NCBI GenBank assembly: GCA_963559135.1
Contig: CAUWJP010000009.1
Coordinates: 1 to 64,000 of the forward strand
DNA length: 64,000 bases
Direction: 5' to 3'
Source: Sellimonas sp963559135
Lineage (GTDB): Bacteria; Bacillota; Clostridia; Lachnospirales; Lachnospiraceae
Made by a program: the position numbers and the translations under genes. The notes under the pieces were generated by a model. The model had not been told where the DNA came from, searched no databases, and saw only the letters and a list, made by a program, of their open reading frames with translations. The first letter of the stretch is position 1; every line of letters begins with the position of its first letter. Positions 1 through 8,286 of this stretch are shown one piece after another.

Positions 1-92
1 AATAGGTCGAGGGCATAACCAAGGAATGGTGGATAGGAAATAGCAGGATGACAAAGAAGTGGACTTATATGTGGTTTTGAAGGTACATAGAT
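1..92 (+). other. Non-coding tail of an upstream transcript
   Basis: No open reading frame with a ribosome site is visible here. The segment runs straight into a terminator hairpin, so it is probably the 3' tail of a transcript that begins outside the window. The wording around 70-90 (a TGGTTTTGAAGGTACA-type string) reminds me of spacers next to clostridial rRNA or tRNA operons, but this is recollection and not an alignment. Confidence 0.3.
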
Positions 93-93
93 T

Positions 94-124
94 AAAAAGA
101 CAGCTGAGGCTGTCTTTTTTTGTT
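94..124 (+). terminator. Rho-independent terminator
   Basis: Stem AAGACAGC / GCTGTCTT with a TGAG tetraloop, followed by a run of seven T and TGTTTG. It closes whatever is transcribed into the window from the left. Confidence 0.8.
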
Positions 125-285
125 TGTAAAATTATTGGAGCTTTCTGATAATATGGAAATTTACAGACTGAGATGATTCCATTTATTAGAATTTAGGTTA
201 ATGAAGCATAAAATCTCAATTTACCACTTGAAAGTAAGAAATAGGAGAACTATAATTAGTTGTGATCAGATATTTGAATAGCATA

Positions 286-376
286 ACACAGGGAGTTGAC
301 TGGAGTCGGCTGAGAGGAGGCTGGATCGCCTCGACCTGAGACCTGATTTGGATAATGCCAACGTAGGGATGATTTT
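286..376 (+). promoter_or_regulatory. TPP riboswitch (THI box)
   Basis: The conserved core of the thiamine pyrophosphate aptamer is present in order: GGCTGAGA near 308-315, ACCTGAT near 341-347, then GGATAATGCCAACGTAGGGA at 350-369. A variable P3 arm (GGAGGCTGGATCGCCTC) lies between the two halves. The terminator at 404-434 follows, so control is most likely premature termination when TPP is bound. The downstream genes thiW and thiC belong to thiamine supply, which fits. Confidence 0.95.
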
Positions 377-403
377 GAAATGACAGTTTAGGATACTAAA
401 TTT

Positions 404-434
404 GGAGATGCCCTCGGCATCTCCTTTTTCTTTT
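404..434 (+). terminator. Riboswitch-controlled terminator
   Basis: Perfect 9-bp stem GGAGATGCC / GGCATCTCC with a 3-nt loop and a T-rich tail. It sits between the TPP aptamer and the thiW start, the usual place for the expression platform. Confidence 0.88.
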
Positions 435-490
435 CCCAGAAGGTTTTGCTGGAGAATATCTGAGAACTTATGGAAAGGAGCTGTGTATTG

Positions 491-1000
491 ATGAAACAAA
501 ATACAGCAACAAAGAAACTGGTACTGGCAGGAGTACTGACTGCGTTGGCAGTCGTTGGTAGTTTGATCAACTTTCCGGTGGCAGGAAGTAAATGTACACC
601 GGTACAGCATATGGTCAATATTCTGGCGGCTGTGACTCTTGGACCGGGATGGGGAGTCGGAATCGCTTTCTGTTCAAGTCTGCTTCGGAACATGATGAGT
701 CTTGGAAGCCTTCTGGCTTTTCCGGGAAGTATGGTAGGAGCACTGTGTTGTGGACTGGTCTATGCAGGGTGTAGAAAACTTGCTCTAACCTGTGTGGCGG
801 AAGCTCTTGGAACCGGAATTCTGGGAGGTTTATGCGCATATCCGGTGGCAAAACTGCTGATGGGAATGGAGCCGGTAGGACTATTTGTCTATGTTGTTCC
901 ATTTCTGATTTCGACTGTGGCAGGAAGTATTCTGGCATTTGTCTTGATCACAGTACTGGAAAAAGGCGGAGCACTTAATCAGCTTCGCATGGCGAATTAG
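491..1000 (+). CDS. thiW: ThiW, ECF transporter S component (thiazole)
   Basis: A membrane protein of 169 residues with about five or six hydrophobic segments. It reads as a ThiW-type substrate-binding (S) subunit of an energy-coupling-factor importer. ThiW is predicted from genome context in other bacteria to bring in the thiazole moiety of thiamine; it would borrow the shared EcfA/EcfA'/EcfT module, which is not in this window. The start at 491 is chosen because GGAAAGGAG lies just upstream; the reading frame stays open further 5' but without a better ribosome site. The TPP riboswitch and terminator directly upstream support the thiamine role. Family assignment is fairly sure; the exact substrate is inference. 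Confidence 0.88.
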   Translation: MKQNTATKKLVLAGVLTALAVVGSLINFPVAGSKCTPVQHMVNILAAVTLGPGWGVGIAFCSSLLRNMMSLGSLLAFPGSMVGALCCGLVYAGCRKLALTCVAEALGTGILGGLCAYPVAKLLMGMEPVGLFVYVVPFLISTVAGSILAFVLITVLEKGGALNQLRMAN

Positions 1001-1005
1001 TTTAT

Positions 1006-1061
1006 CAGAAGTGATACGCTTCTGACAAAGCGGCAGGCCGGGGACACCACTTTCTGCCGCT
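1006..1061 (+). other. Tandem hairpins between thiW and thiC
   Basis: Two adjacent inverted repeats: TCAGAAG / CTTCTGA (1006-1024) and AGCGGCAG / CTGCCGCT (1029-1061). Neither has a T-run behind it, so they are not ordinary terminators. They may act in RNA processing or set the thiW:thiC ratio. The spacer from 1084 to 1225 also has AAAGGAGG followed by a possible short ORF start and a GCGTCGGC / GCCGACGT repeat. Confidence 0.5.
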
Positions 1062-1225
1062 ATAGAAAAATCAGGTTGTAGTTAAAGGAGGAATACAAAC
1101 TTGATGATCACCAGACAAAGAAACGGTGAAGGCGTCGGCATCCAGATGAGAGCAGGAAGTAACTATTCTGCCTTTCTGTCTATAAAAGCCGACGTCTTGG
1201 CAAAAGAAAAAAAGGAGGTAAGAAC

Positions 1226-2536
1226 ATGGAAACCTACACAACTCAAATGGATGCAGCCCGTAAGGGTATTATCACTACTCAGATCAGAAAAGTAGCAGAA
1301 AAAGAAAAAATGCCGGTCGAAAATCTTATGAAACTGGTAGCCGAAGGAAAGGTGGCGATTTGCGCAAATAAACGTCATACCTGTCTGGATCCGGAGGGAA
1401 TCGGCAGTATGCTTCGGACTAAAATTAATGTAAATCTCGGGGTATCAAGGGATTGTAAAGATTACGATATTGAGATGCAGAAAGTAATGAGTGCTGTTAA
1501 TATGGGAGCAGAAGCGATCATGGACCTTTCAAGCCACGGGAATACACAGCCATTTCGTCAGAAACTGACGAGGGAATGTCCGGTGATGATCGGGACTGTT
1601 CCTGTTTATGACAGTGTAATCCATTATCAGAGAGATCTGGCAACACTTTCGGCAAAAGATTTTATTGATGTGATCCGAATGCATGCGGAGGACGGCGTGG
1701 ATTTTGTAACACTGCACTGCGGAATTACAAGAAAGACGATCGAACAGATTAAAAAGCATAAAAGAAAGACAAACATTGTAAGCCGAGGCGGAAGCCTGGT
1801 GTTTGCCTGGATGAGCATGACAGGGGAAGAAAATCCATTTTACGAATACTTCGATGAGATTCTTGACATTTGTGAGGAATATGATGTTACCATTTCCCTT
1901 GGTGATGCCTGCCGACCTGGATGTCTGGCAGACGCGACAGATGTGTGTCAGATTGAGGAACTTGTCCGCCTTGGCGAGCTGACAAAACGTGCATGGGAGC
2001 ATAATGTGCAGGTTATGGTGGAAGGACCAGGTCACGTACCGTTGGATCAGGTAGAAGCAAACATGAAAGTGCAGAACAGCATTTGTATGGGAGCCCCATT
2101 TTATGTACTCGGCCCGATTGTGACGGACATTGCGCCAGGCTATGATCATATCACAGCAGCAATCGGAGGCGCTGTGGCAGCGATGAACGGCGCGGCTTTT
2201 CTTTGTTATGTGACGCCTGCAGAGCATCTGGCATTGCCAAATGTAGATGACGTCAAACAGGGAATCATTGCATCTAAAATCGCGGCACACGCAGCAGATA
2301 TCGCAAAAGGAATTCCTGGGGCAAGAGAGATTGATGACAGGATGGCAGAGGCCAGAAGGAAACTCGACTGGGAAGAGCAGTTTGCGTGTGCATTGGATCC
2401 GGAAACGGCGAAAGCAATCAGGGACAGCAGAAAACCGGAAGATGATCACAGTGACACATGCAGTATGTGCGGAAAATTCTGTGCGGTGCGAAGTATGAAC
2501 AAGGCTCTGGCTGGAGAATACATAGATATTTTATAA
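1226..2536 (+). CDS. thiC: Phosphomethylpyrimidine synthase ThiC
   Basis: A radical SAM enzyme that rearranges aminoimidazole ribotide into HMP phosphate, the pyrimidine half of thiamine. The 436 residues match the short clostridial form that lacks the extra N-terminal domain. The C-terminal iron-sulfur motif CSMCGKFC is intact near residue 412, and the family strings ANKRH, SHGNTQP, EGPGHVPLDQ and PGYDHI are all visible. The start at 1226 follows AAAGGAGG by seven bases. It lies downstream of thiW and the TPP riboswitch and ends at a strong terminator. No thiD, thiE, thiG or thiM is nearby, so the cell may make the pyrimidine itself and import thiazole. Confidence 0.97.
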   Translation: METYTTQMDAARKGIITTQIRKVAEKEKMPVENLMKLVAEGKVAICANKRHTCLDPEGIGSMLRTKINVNLGVSRDCKDYDIEMQKVMSAVNMGAEAIMDLSSHGNTQPFRQKLTRECPVMIGTVPVYDSVIHYQRDLATLSAKDFIDVIRMHAEDGVDFVTLHCGITRKTIEQIKKHKRKTNIVSRGGSLVFAWMSMTGEENPFYEYFDEILDICEEYDVTISLGDACRPGCLADATDVCQIEELVRLGELTKRAWEHNVQVMVEGPGHVPLDQVEANMKVQNSICMGAPFYVLGPIVTDIAPGYDHITAAIGGAVAAMNGAAFLCYVTPAEHLALPNVDDVKQGIIASKIAAHAADIAKGIPGAREIDDRMAEARRKLDWEEQFACALDPETAKAIRDSRKPEDDHSDTCSMCGKFCAVRSMNKALAGEYIDIL

Positions 2537-2546
2537 GGAATAAAAC

Positions 2547-2587
2547 GGGCACTGCCAATAGATGATCATTGGCAGTGCTTTTGTTTG
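2547..2587 (+). terminator. Terminator after thiC
   Basis: Perfect 11-bp stem GCACTGCCAAT / ATTGGCAGTGC followed by TTTTGTTTG. Confidence 0.88.
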
Positions 2588-2644
2588 TGGAGAGATATAG
2601 CGAAAAGGCTCTTTTCTTTTGTGTTCTATTTTAATTCCAGACAT

Positions 2645-2671
2645 GAAAAAACCGCCGAATTTCGGCGGTTT
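2645..2671 (-). terminator. Terminator after tRNA-Trp (minus strand)
   Basis: AACCGCCG / CGGCGGTT stem; read on the minus strand it is followed by TTTT, immediately 3' of the tRNA. Confidence 0.85.
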
Positions 2672-2674
2672 AAG

Positions 2675-2745
2675 CAGGGGATGAGAGAATCGAACTCCCG
2701 CTAAGAGTTTTGGAGACTCCTGTCATACCATTTGACCAATCCCCT
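2675..2745 (-). tRNA. trnW: tRNA-Trp (CCA anticodon)
   Basis: On the minus strand a 7-bp acceptor stem AGGGGAT / ATCCCCT encloses a normal cloverleaf: D arm GTCA / TGAC, anticodon arm GGAGT-CTCCAAA-ACTCT with anticodon CCA, and a TTCGATT T-loop. The discriminator base is G and the 3' CCA is not encoded. It is a single isolated tRNA with its own terminator. Confidence 0.96.
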
Positions 2746-2834
2746 TTTTTAGTTCCTGTAACTGTTCTTACTTATATCACATTTTGGGCTGTCATGTCAA
2801 GTATATTGTATTGTCTTACAACTGAAGCAGTTGT

Positions 2835-3509
2835 TTATTCTAACAAATTCAATAATTCATATAAAGTCGAAATACTTTCTTTGCTACCTACGGCGCGTTG
2901 TATCTGAATGAATTTGCAGTTGGCATTTAGTGCTGTTTGCTTGTCTTTTTCTTCATTGCCAATAAACACCAATTCATTAAGTGGAATAGAAAATTTTTCA
3001 GAAATCATTTGTAGTCCTTTGCAATTTGGTTTTCTGTATCCAGAAATTGCAGATGACATATAAAAATCAAAATAATCAAGTAGTTCAGCAATATCTTTTT
3101 GGAAAAGTTCGTCTGGCATTGCACTTGGTAAATCGGTGAGTGTTGCTATGAGGTATCCTTTTTTCTTCAGTTTTTCCAGAACATCCAATGTATCTGGGTA
3201 TAATTCGGATTTTAAATTCAATCCGTTCCAAAAAGTCTCAACACATTTTTGAATGGAAATATCGATATGCCAATGATCCAGTATTTTTGTAAAAATAAAC
3301 TCAGGAGAATATTCAATCTCCCGGTAGTTTATCCTGGGGTTAAAATCCGTTAGCATTTTCAGAGATTTATTTATCACTTCTTTGGAAACACTATAATTCA
3401 AGGAATGAGCAATTGCCTGAAATCCTTGGTAATAGTAATCTACCCAGGAATGAGGCATACCTACATATTGCATTAATGTGCCGCCTAAATCGAAGACTAT
3501 CACTTTCAA
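2835..3509 (-). CDS. HAD-family hydrolase (phosphatase-like)
   Basis: A haloacid-dehalogenase-fold protein of 224 residues, probably cytoplasmic. Motif I is FDLGGT at residues 6-11; the usual second Asp (DxD) is replaced by Gly, which is common in HAD proteins but weakens the case for phosphatase chemistry. Motif II is TLTDLP, motif III supplies Lys in YRKPNCKG, and motif IV is the FIGNEEKDKQTA segment. The helical cap lies between motifs I and II. The start is a TTG at 3509, with GGAGG about ten bases upstream; no in-frame ATG fits better. It stands alone, converging on tRNA-Trp. The substrate is unknown. Confidence 0.85.
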   Translation of the reverse strand: MKVIVFDLGGTLMQYVGMPHSWVDYYYQGFQAIAHSLNYSVSKEVINKSLKMLTDFNPRINYREIEYSPEFIFTKILDHWHIDISIQKCVETFWNGLNLKSELYPDTLDVLEKLKKKGYLIATLTDLPSAMPDELFQKDIAELLDYFDFYMSSAISGYRKPNCKGLQMISEKFSIPLNELVFIGNEEKDKQTALNANCKFIQIQRAVGSKESISTLYELLNLLE

Positions 3510-3700
3510 AGCATAGTTTCCTCCTCTGAATTTAAGATCTGTCTATAAAGCTATTATAAAATAGCTGTTTTGGATTGTCCATAACAGGATAAGTGCAGGA
3601 AGAAGGAGAGTATACACAATGGTTCAGGATGAAAGAACCGGCAATCTATGTTATGATGTAAAAAGTAGAAGTTTCAGAATAGGAGAAGGGGTGCAGAAAA

Positions 3701-4051
3701 TTGGAAAATGAAAAAGTATATCAGATGAAGTTTGCAAAGATTTATGATCTTCTGGTCAATAAAGCGGTGAGGAAGGAGCGGACAAAGGAAGAAGTGGATG
3801 AAATCATCCGGTGGCTAACCGGATATAAGCAGGAGGAACTGGATCAGATGGCGGTATCGGAGATCAGATACGGAGAATTTTTCCAAAATGCACCCCAACC
3901 AAATCAAAACCGAAAGAAGATCAAAGGTGTGATCTGCGGGGTGCGTGTAGAGGAGATTGAGGAGCCGTTAATACAGGAGATTCGTTATTTGGATAAGCTG
4001 GTTGACGAACTTGCAAAGGGGAAACGGATGGAGAAGATCCTGAGGGATTAA
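3701..4051 (+). CDS. DUF2200 family protein
   Basis: A small soluble protein of 116 residues matching the DUF2200 pattern: VYQMKFAKIYDLLVNKA near the N terminus, RTKEEVDEIIRWLTGY in the middle, and a basic stretch followed by the IRYLDKLVDELAKGK C-terminal helix. The function of the family is not known to me. The start is a TTG at 3701, placed eleven bases after AGGAGAAGGGG; the family normally begins shortly before the VYQMKF string, which supports this start over the ATG at 3725. No partner gene is evident, since the next reading frame is a pseudogene. Confidence 0.88.
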   Translation: MENEKVYQMKFAKIYDLLVNKAVRKERTKEEVDEIIRWLTGYKQEELDQMAVSEIRYGEFFQNAPQPNQNRKKIKGVICGVRVEEIEEPLIQEIRYLDKLVDELAKGKRMEKILRD

Positions 4052-4081
4052 TCCTAATGGAAAAGAATCTGAAGAAGGAAG

Positions 4082-4405
4082 AGGGAAAATGATGACAGAG
4101 AAGGGTTATATGAAATCCTGAAAGACGAGGAAGTCAAGCGGTTCCTTCCGGGGTTTCCCACAGCATCCTTAAAGGAGGCAGAAACATTTTTGCAGGAGCG
4201 TTATCTGGACAGTTATAAAAAGGAGAGTGGATACCAGTATGCCATCTGTCTGCTAGGGGAGAATCGTCCGGTCGGATATATTGGTTGGTGCTTCTATGGA
4301 AGAACACCATGATCTGGGATATGGTCTGAGGAGGGAATACTGGAATCGTGGAATTGTCACTGAGGCCGGTAGAGCAGTCAGAAGTACATTTTGTCGAAGA
4401 AATAG
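4082..4405 (+). pseudogene. Broken GNAT acetyltransferase (RimJ-like)
   Basis: In one frame, residues from 4091 to 4280 read like the start of a GNAT N-acetyltransferase (REGLYEILKDEEVKRFLPG ... RPVGYIG). After about 4281 that frame hits a stop within 40 bases, while the next frame continues the same protein (HHDLGYGLRREYWNRGIVTEA, the acetyl-CoA-binding core). A single-base indel around 4281-4290 explains this. The usual N-terminal ETERLxLR strand is missing and the C-terminal third is lost after about 4380, so there are several lesions and the gene is dead. Confidence 0.8.
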
Positions 4406-4440
4406 AAGAAGGAACGAGGCAGTGAAAAAATCCTCTTGTC

Positions 4441-4524
4441 ATGTCAGATTCTGCGAAAAGTTCTCTGGATATTCACAGAAAATACTGGAAAAAACATGGA
4501 AGCCCCTGGGGAAATATGTTATAA
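4441..4524 (+). other. Possible 27-residue ORF, doubtful
   Basis: An ATG-initiated frame rich in aromatic and basic residues (IHRKYWKKHGSPWGNML at its end) lies downstream of the broken acetyltransferase. It has no good ribosome site and may be a remnant of a larger gene. I do not recognise it. Confidence 0.15.
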
Positions 4525-4568
4525 TTTTTGATGCTGGACAGGCAGAGAATCGGTATTAAGGGGACACT

Positions 4569-5129
4569 ATGGAGTTTAAGGATTTGAATAAAGACATTGT
4601 CGTATTCCGTTATCATGTCAGCCCTAATTTTGGCATGGAGGGCGATGACGGCGGCTTTTCTCTTGAATTACGGGGGAATGGCAATTTGAAATTTGCAGCT
4701 TACCGGCTTTTTGATGAAATAAAGACGATGAAAATTTTCAAATTAAACCGGGAAGAGACAAAAGAGATTTTTGATATTTTAAAAGAGACGGAAAAGATCT
4801 GGGGGAAGATTCCGGAAAGTCTCGATAATCATCTGAATGACGGACCGGGAAATATCAATGAGTTTATTTTTCTGAATGAAAAGAAAATTCAGGCGCGCAA
4901 TATCCGGAAAACATGGCTTCCGGGGGAGGCAATTCGGGGAGGAAAATACTATAAGCGGTTCAGAAACGTAATGAAATATGAAAATCAGATTCTTCAGATT
5001 TTTGATGGAATTTCAAAAGTATTAAGGAAAAAGGACATTTATCTTTCGTTGAACCAGTGTCGGATCCATGACAAGTGTAAGGTTAAGATCACTTGGATAG
5101 ATAAGACAAAACAGCACAGTCATACATAG
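4569..5129 (+). CDS. Hypothetical protein, 186 residues
   Basis: I do not recognise this protein. It has no signal peptide or membrane segment and looks like a soluble alpha/beta protein with a basic C-terminal third. Seen features: a glycine/aspartate-rich turn (GMEGDDGG) near residue 22, a helix-rich middle with LNREETKEIFDILKETEKIW, and a lysine-rich end with two cysteines (NQCRIHDKCK). The start at 4569 follows AAGGGGA by six bases, and codon use matches its neighbours. It ends 8 bases before a terminator, which supports it as a real single-gene unit. No context gives a function. Confidence 0.7.
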   Translation: MEFKDLNKDIVVFRYHVSPNFGMEGDDGGFSLELRGNGNLKFAAYRLFDEIKTMKIFKLNREETKEIFDILKETEKIWGKIPESLDNHLNDGPGNINEFIFLNEKKIQARNIRKTWLPGEAIRGGKYYKRFRNVMKYENQILQIFDGISKVLRKKDIYLSLNQCRIHDKCKVKITWIDKTKQHSHT

Positions 5130-5134
5130 AGTCA

Positions 5135-5167
5135 GAAGACGCTTCTTAAAAGGGAGCGTCTTTTTTA
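5135..5167 (+). terminator. Terminator after the hypothetical gene
   Basis: AAGACGCT / AGCGTCTT stem with an 11-nt loop and a TTTT tail. Confidence 0.82.
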
Positions 5168-5345
5168 TGATGCAGGAGTGTTCTACGTACATTTCGGTAG
5201 AAAAAATTAACAGATTCTTTTCTAAGATAATACCGTTGTATGGGATTTTTATATTTGACAGGATAGATGCAGTCCGAAAAGGATCGGAGAAGTACGCTTG
5301 TATTTCAAGAGAATGCTGTTTTGGGTGGAAACCAGATAGTATAGA

Positions 5346-5377
5346 AAAATCCGGATGTTATCATACATCCGGATTAA
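5346..5377. repeat. Inverted repeat in the 5130-5505 gap
   Basis: Perfect 11-bp repeat AATCCGGATGT / ACATCCGGATT around a 6-nt loop. Poly-T is seen only on the minus-strand side (TTTTCTAT), where there is no minus-strand gene to end. The rest of the gap holds a possible 78-residue frame (5167-5403) that I consider spurious and, at the right edge, the marR promoter. Confidence 0.55.
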
Positions 5378-5438
5378 TTAGTTGTTTAATTAATTTTTTG
5401 TGAAAATTTGTGACTAAAAAGTGAAATAACAAGATATA

Positions 5439-5467
5439 TTGACTTATATTGAGCAAAATACTAAACT
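5439..5467 (+). promoter_or_regulatory. Promoter of marR-ABC exporter operon
   Basis: -35 TTGACT and -10 TAAACT separated by 17 bases, ending just upstream of a palindromic operator. Confidence 0.75.
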
Positions 5468-5470
5468 ATC

Positions 5471-5486
5471 AGTTAGACATCTAACT
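5471..5486. promoter_or_regulatory. Probable MarR operator
   Basis: Perfect palindrome AGTTAG-ACAT-CTAACT immediately after the -10 box and 20 bases before the marR start. MarR-family dimers bind such repeats and usually repress their own operon; bound here it would cover the transcription start. Confidence 0.75.
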
Positions 5487-5505
5487 AATTAAAGGAGGGA
5501 AAACG

Positions 5506-6009
5506 ATGGAAGAAAGATCGGTCAGGGAGATACCGATTCCTCTTCTGCTCAATCAGATCCTGCATGCACAGACCTACCGGATCATGCAGTACATGAAAGA
5601 TGTAGATCTGAAGCCGGGGCAGGCGGGATGTCTGTTCATCCTTTCTAAAGAAGGAAAGCTGCCCCAGAAGGATATTGCTAAAAGGCTTGGTGTGAAGCCG
5701 CCGTCCATCACGGCGCTTTTGAAGAAGCTGGAGGCGAGAAATCTGATCGTGCGCACCCAGGACGATCAGGATCAGCGGGTTTCGTGGATCACATTGAGTG
5801 AGGAAGGGAAATGTTATATTAATAGGATTAAAGATATGATGAAAGAAATGGATGAGGCAATGTTTCGTGATGTTCTGCCGGAAGAGAAACTACTTTTTCG
5901 CAGAATCCTGATTCAGATCAGAGAAAATCTGATGACGAAACAGGAAATGGAAAGCTGCAGCATCGATTTCCAAAAGAAATGCATGGCTGATTTGGATGAT
6001 GGGAAATAA
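5506..6009 (+). CDS. MarR-family transcriptional regulator
   Basis: A 167-residue winged-helix repressor. The recognition region LPQKDIAKRLGVKPPSITAL (about residues 51-70) and the wing with DDQDQRVSWITLSEEG follow the MarR pattern, with dimerisation helices at both ends. The start at 5506 follows AAAGGAGGG. It is the first gene of an operon with the two ABC exporter subunits, 21 bases before the first. It very likely represses itself and the exporter through the AGTTAG-N4-CTAACT site, released by a drug or metabolite ligand. The ligand is unknown. Confidence 0.93.
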   Translation: MEERSVREIPIPLLLNQILHAQTYRIMQYMKDVDLKPGQAGCLFILSKEGKLPQKDIAKRLGVKPPSITALLKKLEARNLIVRTQDDQDQRVSWITLSEEGKCYINRIKDMMKEMDEAMFRDVLPEEKLLFRRILIQIRENLMTKQEMESCSIDFQKKCMADLDDGK

Positions 6010-6030
6010 GGCAGAAAGAAGGAAACGATT

Positions 6031-8286
6031 ATGGGAAAACTATTCAAATATCTGAAACAGCATGCCGCGATAGTTCTGGCAATTATTGTGGTACTGGTTG
6101 TCCAGGCATTGTGTGATCTGTCACTGCCGACATATACATCAGATATTGTTAATGTAGGAATTCAGCAGGGAGGAATTGACACGACGATTCCGGAACAGAT
6201 TGGAAAGAGCGACCTTGAAAATTTGCTTCTGCTTGTCCCGCAGGAGGATGCCGAGACAGTGCAGGATGCGTACAGGGAAGGAACAAAGGATGATCTGGAT
6301 ACAGAAGAGGAATTTCTCGTTCTGAAAGATGCGGTTGCAGACGATGAGGAACAGATGAAAGAACTCTTTGATATTCTTGGGGAACCGATGCTTCTGGCAG
6401 AGGGATTTTCCTCAGACAGTGAAGAAATGGATTCGATGAAAGATCAGATCCTTTCACAGATGCCGGCAGGATCCGTTTCGGAGGACATATCCATGTTTGA
6501 TATTCTTCGCACGCTTCCACAGGAGCAGCGCGACACGATGATCACGGAAATGGAAAAGCAGATTTCCGATATGCCGGAAACGATGCTGGAACAGACTGCA
6601 ACGGTCTATATAGAAAGTGTATATCGAAGCCTTGGCGTGGATATGAATGCTTTGCAGACAAATTATATTCTGGCTACCGGAGCAAAGATGCTAGGACTTG
6701 CATTCCTTGGACTCCTCGCAAGTGTGACAGTCGGACTTCTGGCTTCAAGGACGGCAGCTGCTATCGGACGGGACCTCAGAAGAAATGTATTCACCAAGGT
6801 TGTCGGATTTTCAAGCAGTGAATTTGATCACTTTTCCACTGCTTCTCTGATTACAAGAAGTACCAATGATATTCAGCAGATTCAGATGGTGATCGTCATG
6901 ATGCTTCGTATGGTGCTCTATGCGCCGATTATTGCTGTGGGCGGTATTTATAAGGTAATTAATACAAATGTGTCCATGACATGGATCATCGCACTTGGAG
7001 TGGCACTGATTATGGGGCTGGTACTGATCCTCTTTCTCTTCGTTATGCCGAAATTCCGGGTTTTACAGAAAATGGTGGACCGTGTCAATCTGGTAACAAG
7101 AGAAATCCTGACCGGACTCTCTGTTATTCGTGCTTTCCATACAGAAAAGCACGAGGAAGAACGGTTTGACAATGCCAATAAGGATCTGACAAAAACAAAC
7201 CTGTTTGTCAACCGCGCCATGACGCTGATGATGCCGTCCATGATGCTGATCATGAACGGAATCAGTATTCTGATTATATGGGTAGGAGCGCATGGTGTGA
7301 ACAATGGCCAGATGCAAGTTGGTGACATGATGGCCTTCATCCAGTACACGATGCAGATTATTATGGCATTCCTGATGATCTGTATGATTTCAATTATGCT
7401 TCCAAGAGCTGCGGTTGCAGCAGGACGTGTCGATGAAATCCTGACAAGCGAGACGGCAATCAAAGATAAGGAAGAGCCGGAACATATTCCGGAAGAAGGG
7501 AAAGGCCTCGTGGAATTCGACCATGTATCCTTCCGTTATCCGGGAGCTGGGAAAGATGTTCTTCACGATATTCATTTTACAGCAAAGCCGGGCGAAACGA
7601 CTGCAATCATCGGAAGTACCGGAAGCGGTAAATCGACATTGGTCAACCTGATTCCGCGTTTCTACGATGTGACAGAGGGTGCGATCCGGGTAGACGGCCG
7701 GGACATCCGCAATATAACGCAGCATGAACTTCGTGACAAGCTCGGATATGTGCCGCAGAAAGGAATGCTTTTCTCTGGAACAATTGCGTCCAATATCGCA
7801 TATAGTGATGAAGATATGCCGATGGAAAGAATTGAGGAAGCAGCTGAGATTGCCCAGGCAAAAGAATTTATCGAGGAAAAACCGGACAATTATGACAGTC
7901 CGATTTCTCAGGGAGGCGGAAATGTCTCCGGCGGACAGAAACAGCGTCTTTCCATTGCGAGAGCCGTTGCAAAACACCCAGATATCTTTATCTTTGACGA
8001 CAGCTTTTCTGCCTTGGACTATAAGACAGACACTGTCCTGCGCCAGGCTTTAAAGGAGAAAACAAAAGATAGTACTGTGATTATCGTGGCTCAGAGAATC
8101 AGCACCATTCTCCATGCAGAACAGATCATTGTTCTGGATGAAGGAGAGATTGCCGGTATCGGGACCCATGAAGAGCTTCTGAAGAATTGTGAAGCTTACT
8201 ATCAGATAGCTTCGTCCCAGCTTTCTAAGACGGAACTGGAACAGGCGGTAAAAGGAAGCGGAAAGGGGGAAGCAGCACATGAGTAA
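6031..8286 (+). CDS. ABC exporter half-transporter, degenerate-site subunit
   Basis: A fused membrane/ATPase half-transporter of 751 residues. TM1 is near residues 10-32; an unusually long acidic segment of about 150 residues follows before TM2 (near 210), probably an extracellular domain. Five more TM helices precede the ATPase. Walker A GSTGSGKST is near 528 and the signature VSGGQ near 632. The Walker B carboxylate is Asp (IFDD) in place of Glu, and the switch His is Gln (VAQRIST), so its own ATP site is expected to bind but hardly hydrolyse ATP. Its stop overlaps the next gene by 8 bases, typical of heterodimer partners. Role inferred: drug or lipid export under MarR control. Confidence 0.93.
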   Translation: MGKLFKYLKQHAAIVLAIIVVLVVQALCDLSLPTYTSDIVNVGIQQGGIDTTIPEQIGKSDLENLLLLVPQEDAETVQDAYREGTKDDLDTEEEFLVLKDAVADDEEQMKELFDILGEPMLLAEGFSSDSEEMDSMKDQILSQMPAGSVSEDISMFDILRTLPQEQRDTMITEMEKQISDMPETMLEQTATVYIESVYRSLGVDMNALQTNYILATGAKMLGLAFLGLLASVTVGLLASRTAAAIGRDLRRNVFTKVVGFSSSEFDHFSTASLITRSTNDIQQIQMVIVMMLRMVLYAPIIAVGGIYKVINTNVSMTWIIALGVALIMGLVLILFLFVMPKFRVLQKMVDRVNLVTREILTGLSVIRAFHTEKHEEERFDNANKDLTKTNLFVNRAMTLMMPSMMLIMNGISILIIWVGAHGVNNGQMQVGDMMAFIQYTMQIIMAFLMICMISIMLPRAAVAAGRVDEILTSETAIKDKEEPEHIPEEGKGLVEFDHVSFRYPGAGKDVLHDIHFTAKPGETTAIIGSTGSGKSTLVNLIPRFYDVTEGAIRVDGRDIRNITQHELRDKLGYVPQKGMLFSGTIASNIAYSDEDMPMERIEEAAEIAQAKEFIEEKPDNYDSPISQGGGNVSGGQKQRLSIARAVAKHPDIFIFDDSFSALDYKTDTVLRQALKEKTKDSTVIIVAQRISTILHAEQIIVLDEGEIAGIGTHEELLKNCEAYYQIASSQLSKTELEQAVKGSGKGEAAHE

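Noticed and set aside
1101..1295. 64-residue frame overlapping thiC as a separate gene
   Set aside because: It has an SD but overlaps the thiC start in another frame and matches no family; kept only as a finding on the leader.
2710..2907. 65-residue frame across the tRNA
   Set aside because: It lies over the antisense of tRNA-Trp and the end of the HAD gene.
5167..5403. 78-residue frame in the gap before marR
   Set aside because: No ribosome site, odd composition, and it runs through the inverted repeat at 5346-5377.
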